A stretch of 64,000 nt of DNA from Euglena gracilis (Eukaryota > Euglenida > Euglenophyceae > Euglenales), in contig CP154954.1 in assembly GCA_039621445.1 (NCBI GenBank), positions 38,711,816 to 38,775,815 of the forward strand, given 5' to 3'. Shown in pieces: positions 45,930 through 57,489 of this stretch. The notes beneath the pieces are model-generated. The model did not search any database and was not told where the DNA came from. It saw only the letters and a program-made list of their open reading frames with translations. Each line of letters starts with the position of its first letter. Within the stretch, counting starts at the first letter, position 1. Position numbers and translations under genes: made by a program.

Positions 45930-47241
45930 TAAAATGATCCAGTGTTTCATCCAATTCACCGATTGCCAATTCCCTGTTTGCATCCCACAACACAGGGCTA
46001 TCTTTTTCCAATTGTTCCCCAACGAGGGCTGCTTCAAAAGCTTTGTGTCACATTTTACAACATTTTGGTTCCCATTGACTGGCAAAAATAAAATGGGGTA
46101 AAAAAATTGGTATTTGTCTGTTATCGCACAACATACCCCCCCCCCTTCGGTTATCGCACGACGCCCTTTTTTTAGGCTTTATAGGGTTATTTGAAGGAGT
46201 AGGGTTAGGTGTGCACATGCCATGTTGCGCTACATGGCCACATTGCGCTTCATGGCCACGTTGCGCTACATGGCCACGTTGCGCTACATGGCCACGTTGC
46301 GCTACATGGCCATGTAGCGCAACGTGGCCATGTAGCGCAACGTGGCCATGTAGCGCAACATGGCATGTGCGCACCTAACCCTACTCCTTCAAATAACCCT
46401 AAATAACCCAAAAAAAGGGTGTCGTGCGATAACCGAAAGGGGGGGGGTACGTCGTGCGAGGTTGGTTGTTTTCGATTTTTGACAAACCTCGTGCCTTTTT
46501 TTGCTGAATCAAAACAACTCAATATTGTCACTTTTGACGTGGTGAGAGACATCACCTTCATAACAATTGTCATCCGAATCTGCGTCATCGTCTTGCAGAT
46601 ATTCAATTGTTTCAAAATCAGGTTCCATTCGAAGCATGGTGATTGCTCAATCTCAATGAATCATCACTTCTTGCAATGGATCTGCAGAAGGCGCCACATT
46701 CATAGGGGATGGTTCTGGTCACGGGGGGAACACCATATTTTCGGTTGCGAAATTGACCGAACCCAAGATATGGAAATACTTTTCCTCAAATTTGATTTTC
46801 ACACCAAATTGAGAACCGGCTGGGGAAAAAGTAGCCGCTAACAGGCCAAGTAACCGCCAAAGCGGGGAATGAGTGGTTAACCATGGTTAACACGGTTAAA
46901 ACGGACAGAGATCCAAACTTCTCACGCAAAACCCACATCATTTGATGAAAACCATTTCCTCATTGGACAAATCTTGGGCCGAAATAGCAAAATACTGACG
47001 GGGGTGTTTGAGAGGTGCCTGATGGGGCACAATCCGCAGGCACCAAGGCCAGCTGGGTTCCCCGCCCCCCAAACACCGAATAATAACAAAAACCACTGCA
47101 GCTCAACACCCCCGAATGGTGAAATTTTGGCAATTTTTTTCGGCATAAATCGGGGCTGGGGGGGGGAGTGACTTTCAGGGCCAGATTGCCTCAACGCTAG
47201 GAACTGGGGGGGGGGGTGCCAAAATGTGCGACCAGCCCCGG
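45930..47241. repeat. Dispersed repeat C, copy 2
   Basis: Homologous to 32.7-33.6 and 49.05-49.9 kb. It contains the foldback element at 46136-46447, which the other copies lack. It ends with one inverted satellite unit (about 47040-47241) that carries the insertion starting at 47242. Confidence 0.72.
46136..46447. mobile_element. TA-flanked foldback element, 312 bp
   Basis: TA lies at 46134-46135 and 46448-46449. The left end is a C-run, then TTCGGTTATCGCACGACG; the right end is GTCGTGCGATAACCGAA and a G-run. Most of the element is one long imperfect palindrome centred between 46309 and 46310 (GCGCTACATGG|CCATGTAGCGC). Each arm carries 18-bp repeats (GTTGCGCTACATGGCCAC) and AGGAGTAGGGTTAGGTG. 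Confidence 0.85.
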
Positions 47242-48760
47242 CAAGCACGTATAATCAAGCCCAAAAATTCCCCCGTTTTTGGCCGTTTCAGGCTACTTTA
47301 GGCTATTTTAGGTCATCTAAAGCCATTTTAGGCCATTTTAAGGTATAGGTGGGGGTTCTGAAAATCATAATTTTGCGTCGTTGTTGTCCTGAAAACTGCA
47401 TGCTAACGTGTGCGAACCTTCTGTTATTCAGTAATGAGTAATGTACATCCAAAAAAGCATGCAAAATTCATGAACACTAGATCTAAACCACGGGAAGCTC
47501 AACAATTCTTAATTCATCCCCACAGAATTATGGCAGTGAAAAATTTTCAGGGAAACAAATTTTGGACAAAGATTAAAAGATTTTATTTTGCACTGCCAAA
47601 AAAGCGTCCAGTTTTTTTTGTATTTTGTGAAATCTATACCATTTTAAGGGATTTCGAAAAAAGAAGTTTCTGACTTTTCTGGGGAATAATTCATCTTCAC
47701 TGTCTGCACGTGGCTCATATTTTTCCCATCTGGTCCAAAATCTATGTTTCCCAAAGTTCTAGGTTGTGTGTTGTGTGGAGCAATTTTGAGGGGTTTAACT
47801 CGAGAAGGTGGGGGAATTGAGGGTAATGAGTGGAGACTTTTTTTTGTCGGGTATTTCACAGGCCACTATGACGTGATGATGGGAGAGTAAATTTGCACGA
47901 GTGTCAAACTTCCAGCAGGCTTTGCACAAAAAAAGGCCAAAGTTTTTGGAAAAAAATGGGGGGCGAAGACACACAAATTAAGGAACCATGTTTGCATGGA
48001 AGGAGGAGGAGAGCCAAACGCTGGGGGGGGGTATGCATACAAAGTTGGTAACTGCAGATTGACTCCCAAGCCTGAACCTCCCCCAAAATATAAGAGACCC
48101 CACCCACGCCATAACACACCCCCAACCTCAGACGGCATTTGGGGATTTTCGGTCCAACGCCAAATTTGATACTGTTGCCTGGTGAAATTCAATTTGTTTT
48201 TGGCATTGTTTTAGCCATTTTGGGCCCTTTTTGGCGATTGCAGAGATCAAAGGGCAAAACTCTCTTTTCCGTGTTTGGTTTCCCCCTTGGAGAAACTTAA
48301 CTCTAAAAAGAAAACCCTCTGAAGACGTTCATAAATAAGAGAGAATCTCATTCATAGTTGTTAGTGGTTGTTTAGGTCATTTGATCTTTCGGCGTGATTA
48401 CTTGTGGTTTTGGAAAATCCCCCAAAATTCAGCTACCAAAAGAAGGTTGGGGACCGTGGATTTGGGGACTGATACTATATTGGTTGAGATAAAAAGTGGG
48501 GCTGTGCTCCTCCACCAAATCCACTGTTCGCCGTCCACATTGACAAAAGACACCAAAAATCATTACCTGAATGGCTACAATTGTTCACAAAATAAATTGT
48601 TGTGCAACAAAAATTTTCCCATTTTAGGCCATTTTAGGCCATTTTAGGCCATTTTAGGCCATTTTAGGCCATTTTAGGCCGCCATTTTATGGACCCCCAC
48701 CTACAGGGGGTCAAAAAGTCATTTCAGGCCATTTTAGGCCATTTTAGCTATAGGTGCTTG
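47242..48760. mobile_element. Large hAT-like element in a satellite unit, 10-mer cassette AGGCCATTTT, 1519 bp
   Basis: The left end is CAAGCACGTATA and the right end TATAGGTGCTTG. The flanks AGCCCCGG (47234-47241) and GCCCCCGG (48761-48768) agree in seven of eight. Arrays of AGGCCATTTT-type 10-mers lie near both ends (47289-47341; 48619-48688 and 48722-48748). ATAGGTGGGGGT and its complement ACCCCCACCTA bound the arrays internally. The interior 47370-48600 is AT-richer and unique, with an 87-codon plus-strand frame (47410-47673, MRTFCYSVMSNVH) of unknown meaning. Confidence 0.75.
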
Positions 48761-48805
48761 GCCCCCGGGAACAGGTCGGCTGGGTTCCCACCCCCCAAAA
48801 ACCCC

Positions 48806-49930
48806 ATTGTTGCCGGAACCATTTCAACAATTGTCCCCCAACTGCAAACTGGCGGGGGGTCAATTCGGGGTTTGGTGACCTCTCATCCTGGGCAAGAGCG
48901 CACCCCAGCCCCCCCCTTTGTCTCCAACCTTCGATCGAATTCCCCAGTCAAATGCTTGTGGTCAACCACACACACCTTAGCGGTGGATGGCATTCCCAAT
49001 TCCCCAAAACACAGCTTCCCTGTTCTTTTCCTGGAAAGCTTGCCTGAATCTCACACTTCAAAAAATGATCCAGTATTTCATCCAATCCACCGACTGCCAA
49101 TTCCCTTGTTTGCATCCCACAACACAGGGCTGTCCTTTTCCAATTGTTCCCCAACGAGGGCTGCTTCAAAAGCTTTGTGTCACATTTTACAACATTTTGG
49201 TTCCCATTGACTGGCAAAAATAAAATGGGGGTCAAAAGATTGGTAAAACAAAATTGGTTGGTTGTTTTCGATTTTTGAAAAACCTCGTGCCTTTTTTTAC
49301 TGAATCAAAAAACACTCAATATTGTCACCTTTGACGTGGCGAGAGACATCACCTTCATAACAACCGTCATCCAAATCTGCGTCATCGTCTTGCAGATATT
49401 CAATTGTTTCGAAATCAGGTTCCATTCGAAGCATGGTGATTGCTCAATCTCAATGAATCATCATTTCTTGCAATGGATCTGCAGAAGGTGCGGAAGCAGC
49501 GTCACATGCATAGGGGGTGGTTTGGACCAGCGGCGGAACACCACATTTTCAGTCGCCAAATCGACCAAACCCAAGATATGGAAATTTTTTTCCAAAAATC
49601 AGGCATACCCACTGCTGAAATTTAGTTTTCACACCAAATTGAGAACCGGCTGGGAAAGAGGTGCTGCCTGGACCCCCACAGAGGGTGGCCAAAGCGGGGA
49701 ATAAACAATTAACCGCGATTAACTGGGGGTCCCAAATTGATCAACCAAACTTCTCAAAGAAAACCACATCATCACTGCAAAGCATTTTCCACGCCGGAAA
49801 AATCTTGGGCCGAAATGGCAAAATGCCAAGGGTGGTGTTTGAGAGGTGCCTGGGGGGGGGGTGCCCGCCCCAGGGACCAAGCTGGGTTCCCCATCGTGGA
49901 AACCCCATTATTACCGGAACCACACCCAAT
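48806..49930. repeat. Dispersed repeat C, copy 3
   Basis: Homologous to 32427-33640 over about 1.1 kb. It retains the same conserved minus-strand stretches (CDTKLLKQPSLGNNWK at about 49190; the acidic MLRMEPDFET start near 49435). Three copies agree, but I cannot name a protein. Confidence 0.7.
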
Positions 49931-51094
49931 TTTTCGGGATGAATTGGTGCCTCCAGTGGCCCCTCTCCCCACCTGTTAGAGCCCTGGACTGCCGAACCGC
50001 TCCTTTGGCCAACAAGCAGGGCAACACACAACTGGCATCGCCCTCAAAAGGAAAACGCCTGCCATGTGTGAGGTCAGCACTCCTTGGCCGCATAACAGCA
50101 GTGCCACACCTTCTCTGGGAAGAAAGGTCCGTCGAGTGTGGCAGGGGCGTATGAGAAGCCCTGAGGGGGAGAGGAGAATGGGGAGATGAACGGTGGGGGG
50201 GCACCATCAAAAACACATTCAAACACATGCACAGCCACACCCCCCTGAAAGTGAGGCCCTCCATTTCAGCAAAAAGAAGAATTGGCAAGGATGGAGAATG
50301 AAAGAATGCCAAGTGAAGCCCAAAAAAACTCGAAAATTTTGATAAGATTGCGGTTTTGGTTGGGCCAGAGCTGGCCGCAGCCCAACCAATGACTGCCTGC
50401 CCATCAAAATGACTTCCCTTTTTTTGGAGGAAAAATATATGCTGGGCCTTTTTTAAAAAAAATTTTCACTGTCAAGTGCCGACAATTTGCAGGGGCTCAC
50501 GCGGAGACTAGAATGATGTTCAAAAAACTGTCGTTCATTTTGAAACGAGGTCACCATCCACTTCAGAAAAAAAAACCGGTCAGCCACTTTTCAAAACCAA
50601 TCACTCATTTCCCACCCTCCCCCCACCTGGGGGGAGTCGGTTGCTCTGGAGACACCGAGGGAAAACTGCCTCAAAAGCAATGGATTTAGGCCAAAAACAC
50701 CCAAAAAAATTCCGGTGCGGAGGGGGGAGTCCAGCCCCCCACAAAAAAAAAAACTCCTCACACGGAAACCCAAACACCTCCCCACATGTGCACGCCTCAT
50801 CTTCACCGTCGCGGCTGGGCGCATGCCGCTCCGGCCCGCCCGCCTCCGCCACTCTGCCAGCGGCTGCGGCGGGGCTGCCTTCTGGCGACCCCGGTGTGGC
50901 CCATCCCAGAGTGCAAAGCATTGGTGCCTGTTTCTCTGTGTACGGCTTCGGACCTCCTTTCAACCCATGCTGCCCCACCAAAACGGACGGCCAACCCTTT
51001 GGTTCCGTCCCCACAGAGGAGGGGTCCATTTCATCGCACGGGGAGGGGGGGGGCACTTGAACTAACTAGACTGAAAAAAAGCGCGCCCAGACTA

Positions 51095-51506
51095 CCCTCC
51101 CCCCCCTATGTCCAACGACCAGTAACCTCTGTCCTCCGACCGGGGGGGCGGTCGTTGGACATAGGGTAGTGACCAAAAAGGTGTCCTCTGACCGGGGGGG
51201 TGGTTGTTGGACAAGGGGTCAAAAAAAAATGTTGGCGGGTAATCGGGACCTCACCCCCCCAAAAAGGTCAAATTTTTCCTTCCGGCGCTTTGCGCCGAAA
51301 ATTTTGGGCAATTTTGACAAATTTTTGTCCAAAAAGTGCCAAAAATGGCATTTGGGCCAATTTTTTGACCAATTTGGGGCACAAAAATTTTCGGCCCGGC
51401 GCTTCGCGCCGGGACCAAAATTTTCGCCAAACCTCCAAAAAGGTGTCCTCTGACCGGGGGGGTGGTCATTGGACATAGGGGGGTCGTTGGACATAAGGGG
51501 GGGGGG
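51095..51506. mobile_element. TA-flanked inverted-repeat element, 412 bp, with empty site known
   Basis: TA lies at 51093-51094 and 51507-51508. The ends are CCCTCCCCCCCCTATGTCC then AACGACC, and GGTCGTTGGACATAAGG plus a G-run. The paralogous locus at 19183-19184 has a single TA and no element. Two hairpins lie inside: CGGCGC-TTT-GCGCCG (51283-51297) and CCCGGCGC-TTC-GCGCCGGG (51395-51413). Confidence 0.9.
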
Positions 51507-52771
51507 TAAGCACACAGCCACCAGTGAGAGGTTCTTTCCCACTGGGGGTTGGGTTCTGGTGGAACCAACTGCTCTGTTCTGGAGGTGTGTTGCCGCAAAA
51601 AAAAACATAAAACATATGTGGTGTGTCAACACAGCCGGCATTGTCTGCCAGGCCCAATGCCACCCACCACCAAACATCAGGAGACAACATCAACATTGGT
51701 CAGTGGATCAAATCAAATGCATGGCATGGCGAGGCACTTATCATCCAATGCCTGAACCTAAACCTCATACAATGGCCTTGTTTCTGGCACGACCCAAGAA
51801 ACAAAGAGGGTAGCCAAATAAAACAGGCACAAGATGTGAGGAGCAGATAGAGCACTGGTAGAAACTCGAGCTGGCCGAAGCACACCTTTTGGCTGCCTTT
51901 GCAGCCAAAGCACGGTGAGCAGGGCCCAATGTGGCCAAGATGGCCACTGCGAAGCGGAAAGAGGTCCAAAGCAGCCAAAGCTGAACCACGGCAAGTGCAA
52001 GACCAAAGCCCTCAATGCAGGTCCAAGGTGGCAAAACTGCTTCAAAGCTGCTGAAGCGCTGCAGAACGACGCAAGACCGCATCAAAGGAGGTGGCCAGCG
52101 TGACCGAAGGAAGAAGGGCAGAAAGAGCAGGAAAGCAGGCCAAGAACACGGCCAGAAGCAGTTGACCATTGGCCACCACTAACCACCTTTCACCCATTGT
52201 CTGGTTTGGGATCATAAATGCCTCGGGACATCATGTGTCTGGTGGTGGGCAGCATATGGGCAGGCTGCAACCCCGCCCATATGGGAAACAATCAAAAAAA
52301 TTTTTCACAAAACTTAAAAATCAAAGATCACAAAACTGAGAACAAATTTCACAGGAAATTTCACAGGGAATTGGCAACAGGAACAAGCCACATGGCTTCT
52401 CTATGAACACACCAAATTCACCTGCCCCGAGGGCATCGGTGGGATGGTACAAACTGAGGGATCGGTGACGTTTTCAAAAGACAAAAAAACTGTGCCCCCC
52501 CCCTCCTGCATCTTGGTGATAAATTTCTTTGAGTTAACCGCTGGCCCAACCCGTTGTAGCCTTCACCACACCTCTGCCAAATCAAACCAACCCCAAAATG
52601 ATGGGGACGCCAGGCCGGAGGCGCTGCTGCTCCTGCGCTCCTGTTGCTGCTGCTCCTGTGCTCCTGTAGTTGCCGCTGCCTTCAGTGCTCCTTGGCAACG
52701 TACCCAACTGGGGGAAAAAATGCGAACCCTGGTGGACTGCATGTGTCGTGCATTGGACGCTGAACCTTCAT

Positions 52772-52813
52772 TGTGTGTGTGTGTGTGTGTGTGTCTGTGC
52801 GCGCGCGCGCGAG
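52772..52813. repeat. (GT)n and (GC)n microsatellite
   Basis: GT dinucleotides (52772-52795), then a GCGCGCGC run. Copy 1 of the duplication has only a short form (about 20386-20402). Confidence 0.9.
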
Positions 52814-53715
52814 CGTTTGCCAAAAACATGCTCATCTGCGTGCCTGTGGATTGTATGGCCACCTGAGGGAGACAACAACATGCACAACCATTGAGGTAGC
52901 ATCGGGCACTGGGCAGACAGGTGGGGGTGGGTGCTGGGCTGGCATGGGCAGCACACACGTCGAAGTCGAACTTCATGGTGGAGAGGACCTGAATGTACCA
53001 GAGGGCAATGATGCAAAATAATGAGGGAAAACACACCATACTGCAATCCAGTTTCAGAAAAAACCAGTCACCCCTTGCCCCCCGAATGGGAAAAGAACAC
53101 TGGGCGGTATGGGCTGCACTCTACATCGAACAATTGCATGGTGAGGATGAAAAGCAAAGTATAATGCCTTTGGAAACTTCGAATCCATGCGCTCCACCGC
53201 CTTCCTTGTTTCCATCCTGCCATTTTTGACTGAAGTCAAGCGCGACACCTCTCTTCGTGCGTGTTCCCGCCAATCCAGCAGTGCACACCTGAGCGGTTTG
53301 CGGCGAGAGGTGTGCAGAGGTGCTGCTTCGCATATGCCCCCGCGCACGCCCCTGCGCCTACCACCCGTGCCTTCGCTGCCGCCTGCCAGATCCCTTCAGT
53401 GACCCCTGCTCATACCACGCCGGGTTCGCCGGGTTGAGGTGGGGGAAAAGCATGCTTCCATTCCACTCCACCATCATATGCCCCCACACGTGTCCATCGC
53501 ACGCGTTCGGTGCACACTCCTGGGGGTGTGGTACAAGCGTCCACGGGTTGGAAGAGGGAAACCCAGCAACGGTGAGCTGCCAGGTGGGAGCAGGGGGCCC
53601 TGAGTTGGCGGGTGGGGAGGTGCTCGGTTGGCGATGGCAGCTGCAGCAGCACCATGGCTCCGAGGTGGACTGGAGATGGGGCTGAGTGCCAATCCCCTGC
53701 TCACCCCCGCAACCA

Positions 53716-54665
53716 AGGGGAAAAAAAACTGGCAGATGCCTGACCAAAACACCGACCAAAATTGTCCCCAGCCAGAGGAGAATGCATTGAAAAGCTTTCC
53801 TGTCAGACTTGCATGTACATGTATATATTCCATTTTTTCCAGAATTTTCCCTGAAAATCACGACCATTCAAAAAAAAAACTCAGTTCACCTGAATTTCTG
53901 ATCTTCTGGTGATCACATGTTCTCATAACCCAGAATGTTTGCACGTGTGCGCGCATTGTCCCGGACCATATTGCCGGGGGAGCAGGGTGCAGTGGCCGCC
54001 CGCGTGGTGAGAGGTCGACCTGAAAATGCAATCACCCAGGGGTGGGCAATCACCCACCCCTCAATTATGATGCTCAGCCCCCCCAAAAGCAAGGGTCCAG
54101 ACCCCCCCCCAGTCGTTGTTTTGGGGGTGTGCTGTTGTACTGACACAACCCTGTCGAGCATTCTTCTCAAGGGCACCGATTTTTTTGGTCAAAAATTTCC
54201 TTCCGCACTGGTGGCACCAAAGCATTTTTTCTTTGCATGGTGCTGTGGTGGGGAGGGGGGGGGGGTCGACCCCCCCCCCCGGTCTTAAAAGAAATCCATA
54301 AAATTCAGGGAGTGGTGTTCCATTCAAACCCTGCAGGTTTTGCTTTGCTGTGTGCTGGTCTGGGGGCAGCTTTTGGTGCAATAAAAAAAAGTGATAAAAA
54401 GAGACAATTGTCCTCATTTCATGTGGATTCACTCAATCAATTGTTTGCACCGGGGTTCAACAAAAAAGCGTTCGGGGCGGGGGGGGGGGGGGGGGGGAAG
54501 TTTGGGGGGGGGGCATTTGGGGGGGGGGGGAAACAAAGAAAATAAAAACAACTAACAAACCGCTAGGCGACTTGTGGGTGTCGTGGGGATTGCAGCCCTC
54601 GCCAAATGAAAACTGGCCCAAAATACATTATTTACAAATTTATTTTTATAAAACCATTGTGAGTG
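53716..54665. other. No gene recognised
   Basis: Unique-looking sequence with a poly-G region at 54479-54530. No motif recognised. Confidence 0.45.
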
Positions 54666-54673
54666 TGATGATA

Positions 54674-54716
<43 letters not shown>

Positions 54717-54720
54717 CGAT
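54666..54720. repeat. (GAT)n microsatellite
   Basis: About 17 GAT units. Confidence 0.95.
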
Positions 54721-56599
54721 GTGCGACGAGAACGACCATGATCATGATTATTATATATCACTAACGTGAACAAAGGCGTCGCGGGTACCCTGGGGGGGGT
54801 CTGGCGGACCGACCCACCACAGGGAGGGGGGTCTGGACCCACCCACCCAACCCCTGGGGGCCTCGGGGGGACCCACTTTTGGGGGGTCAATTCTGGGTCC
54901 AAAAAAAATAGACAATCCAAAAGTTGTGCCCGGGGGGGGGAGGGTGGGTGGCTGACCCGGGGGGGGGGGGGTCGGGCTGAGTGGGTACCCCACCAGAGGC
55001 GGAGTTTTGTTCTATTTTTTTTGAAAAAAAATCCTTGCATCCAACTCTGTGGGTGGGGCAATGAGAGGGGCGAGCAGCGGAACACCTGGCGGGCAGGCCG
55101 GCCAATGCTTCGGAGGGCGCTGGGGAGGGGCTGGGGGACTGGGGGCTGCCCGCACCCGCACCCGCACCCGCCGTTCCGGCTGCGGCCGCCACCGCCTCCG
55201 CCGCCGGCCCCGGCTGCCGCGTCTTCAGTGCCCCCTGGTCGCGCCGCAAGCCAAAGACATACGGGGGGTGGGGGTGCGGCGCAGGCTGCGTGAGGTGGGG
55301 GCGAGGCGCGGGAGAGACAGCAGGGGATGGACTCCACCAACTCCACTAACCTATACCAGAAACGTGTTTTGGTGTGCGTGCATGCGCAGAAGCGTGCGAG
55401 TCACCCAGGAAAGTTTTTGACACACTGGGAAGCAAACTAATATGAAAAAACCAGAGTCGCAAACCACCAAAGCCTGGTGGGCGGTGCCACGGGGCACTGG
55501 ATTGGAAGGGGGGTTGTGGTAGGGCCACGTTGTGAGAGGCCGAGTTCAAAATAAAAATAAATACTGATGGAATGGAATACAACATGCAACGTGCCAATAT
55601 TTTTTTAAAAAAAGAGAGAGGATAAGAGAGTCCAAACCAAATTGCTTCCAGAATACACAGATAAACCAACCTTTCTACAAAATGCATTTTCAACAAAAAA
55701 CAATTGAAACACAGAATATCATTTCTTGATCAAACAAGGAAACAGAAAACAATGCTAAATAGCTATAACGTTAATAAAATACAATAAATCAACAACTGAG
55801 TTTTGATGGTTGGGCAGAAACAACAAAATTTGAATCAGGCACAAACGACTCCCACCACTGCTGAATAAAAAATTGCAAGTTTCAATGATGCCTCACAAAA
55901 ACTTTGAAGCCCACAACACTGTTGGTGCCCACAGCAACAAAAAAAGTTGGTTGTGCACAGACTTTTTCCCAAAAACGAGTCGCAAAAAATTGGTTCTCAC
56001 ACGTGACCCACAAAAAAGACCTTGGACGAATGCAAGTTTCATGGTGATGACCACCATCACATTCTGTTTCCCAAACCCATGCTCCCCCCCTTTTCATAGA
56101 GCACAGCAGCAGATGTCGTTTGATGCCAGAATCAGGACAAATAGCAAAAAAAAAAGAAAATGATGATGTGGTTGCCATTGGCCCATCACCATAGCCCTTT
56201 TGTTCCACCATTGCCACCATGTGGTTGGCAGTTGACGGGAGGTGCCAAGGGCAATGTTTTGGGTAACACCTTTAAACAAATGCCAAGGTGCAATTCAAAC
56301 CCCCCAAAAAACACTTTTGGCGTCTTCCCACCAGCTTACAACTTTCACACTCCATTTTTTTTTCACAACAGCAACACCTCTGGACACCATTCGTTGCAAA
56401 ACTCCTCCAGCCATCATTGAAAACACGGCTCCTCAGGCTCCACCCACACCAACAAAAAAACCAACCCAAAAGTAGCCCCCAGGCACGGCAAAAAGGAAAA
56501 AAAAAGTCGGCGGAGAAGGCGGCGATGTTGTTGTAATGAATGAGAGGAGAGGGAGGATTGGGCGGCGGCTGAGGCGATCCTGGGAGCTGTCATTTCACC
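54721..56599. other. No gene recognised
   Basis: A GC-rich patch (55050-55330) shows CCCGCACCCGCACCCGC and GCCGCC repeats, and on the minus strand GALKTRQPG, which weakly recalls GALKAGR of duplication A. It is followed by AT-rich sequence (55540-55800). No firm gene. Confidence 0.4.
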
Positions 56600-57340
56600 C
56601 CCGTGTGCCCAGCCCCCCCACCCCACACCCCCCGGGGCCCTACGCTATGTGACAGCCCCCGCCAGGCGGGGCAGTCAGGCGACAAGCGAAGGGCCGGTTG
56701 GGAATCCCGGCTACGGTGTCCCCCCTCACCCCCCCCCCCCTACGGCCCCGCTCCCAACCGGCCCTTCTCGCGGCGGAAGGCCAAGGGGGTCCCCCTTCCC
56801 CTTGGCCGCGGTCTGCCCGGTTTGCCAGGCCCAGGGCCCTGGCCCAGCCGCGCTTAGTGGCGCCGGGGCGCCCGGGGTGGCCGGGGTGGCGGGGGGGGCA
56901 GCCTCGGGGGCGGCCTCCTTTCCAGGCGGGAGGGGGATGGGGCATGGGAGGGAGGGGATGGGGGGTTGGGGGAGGGCTGGTGGGCAGCCCACATCGCTGT
57001 GGGCCGCCCGCCAACCCTGCCCCCGGCGTGCGTGCCAACCGCTGCGGGTCGTGGCCACCGTCCCCTTTTAAACCGGAGAGGGAGGAGAGGGCGCAAAGCA
57101 GGGGGGACTGATGGGGGGCCGGCATCCCTGTGGGCCACCCACCAGCCTCCCCCTGGCAGGGAGGGGAAACTGTGCCGGGAGGGAGGGAGGGGGCGTAGAT
57201 CCCAAAAGCAAGGGGATGGGGAGAAAAAGAGGCCTGGCAGATGCGCTGGGTGGAGCTGAGGGGCCGGGGCTGAGGGGCTGCCCACCGCGGCCTGCAAGGT
57301 GGGAACTGCGCTGTTGGGCTGAACCCCCAGTTTGCTGGGC
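56600..57340. other. GC-rich, CpG-containing island
   Basis: About 740 bp of much higher GC than its surroundings, with related internal repeats (TGGGCAGCCCACATCGCTGTG at about 56971 and TCCCTGTGGGCCACCCACC at about 57126). The long frames are Pro/Gly/Arg-rich on both strands, which is compositional. It could be promoter-like, but nothing downstream confirms a gene. Confidence 0.35.
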
Positions 57341-57489
57341 TTCGTTTGGCATTTTTAAGGCTGGTATTGGGGGGGGGATGTGGAATTCCCCCAAAATAGG
57401 ATCTCGTCACAGAAAGAAAACCTTGTCTGTCACCCTGCAACAGAACCCATCCTTTTGGGTATCATGCGACCTTCTAAGGTCTGCTTCCA

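Larger units (their letters stand above)
50235..53715. repeat. Segmental duplication A, copy 2
   Basis: Longer than copy 1 (18845-20745) because of an insertion at 51095-51506 and extra sequence at about 50320-50770 and 52860-53425. The exon-like minus-strand block recurs at about 50790-50930 with the same frame. A similar FFPEKVWHCCYA fragment sits just upstream (50090-50170). Confidence 0.75.

Noticed and set aside
35639-45937. Frames of 200-494 codons repeating GNPADLVPGAGRTFWHPP
   Set aside because: Translations of the 200-bp satellite; frame shifts from unit to unit and both strands are open.
56640-57440. 266-codon minus-strand ORF in the GC-rich island
   Set aside because: Pro/Gly/Arg-rich, with long overlapping frames on the opposite strand; no motif or homology visible.
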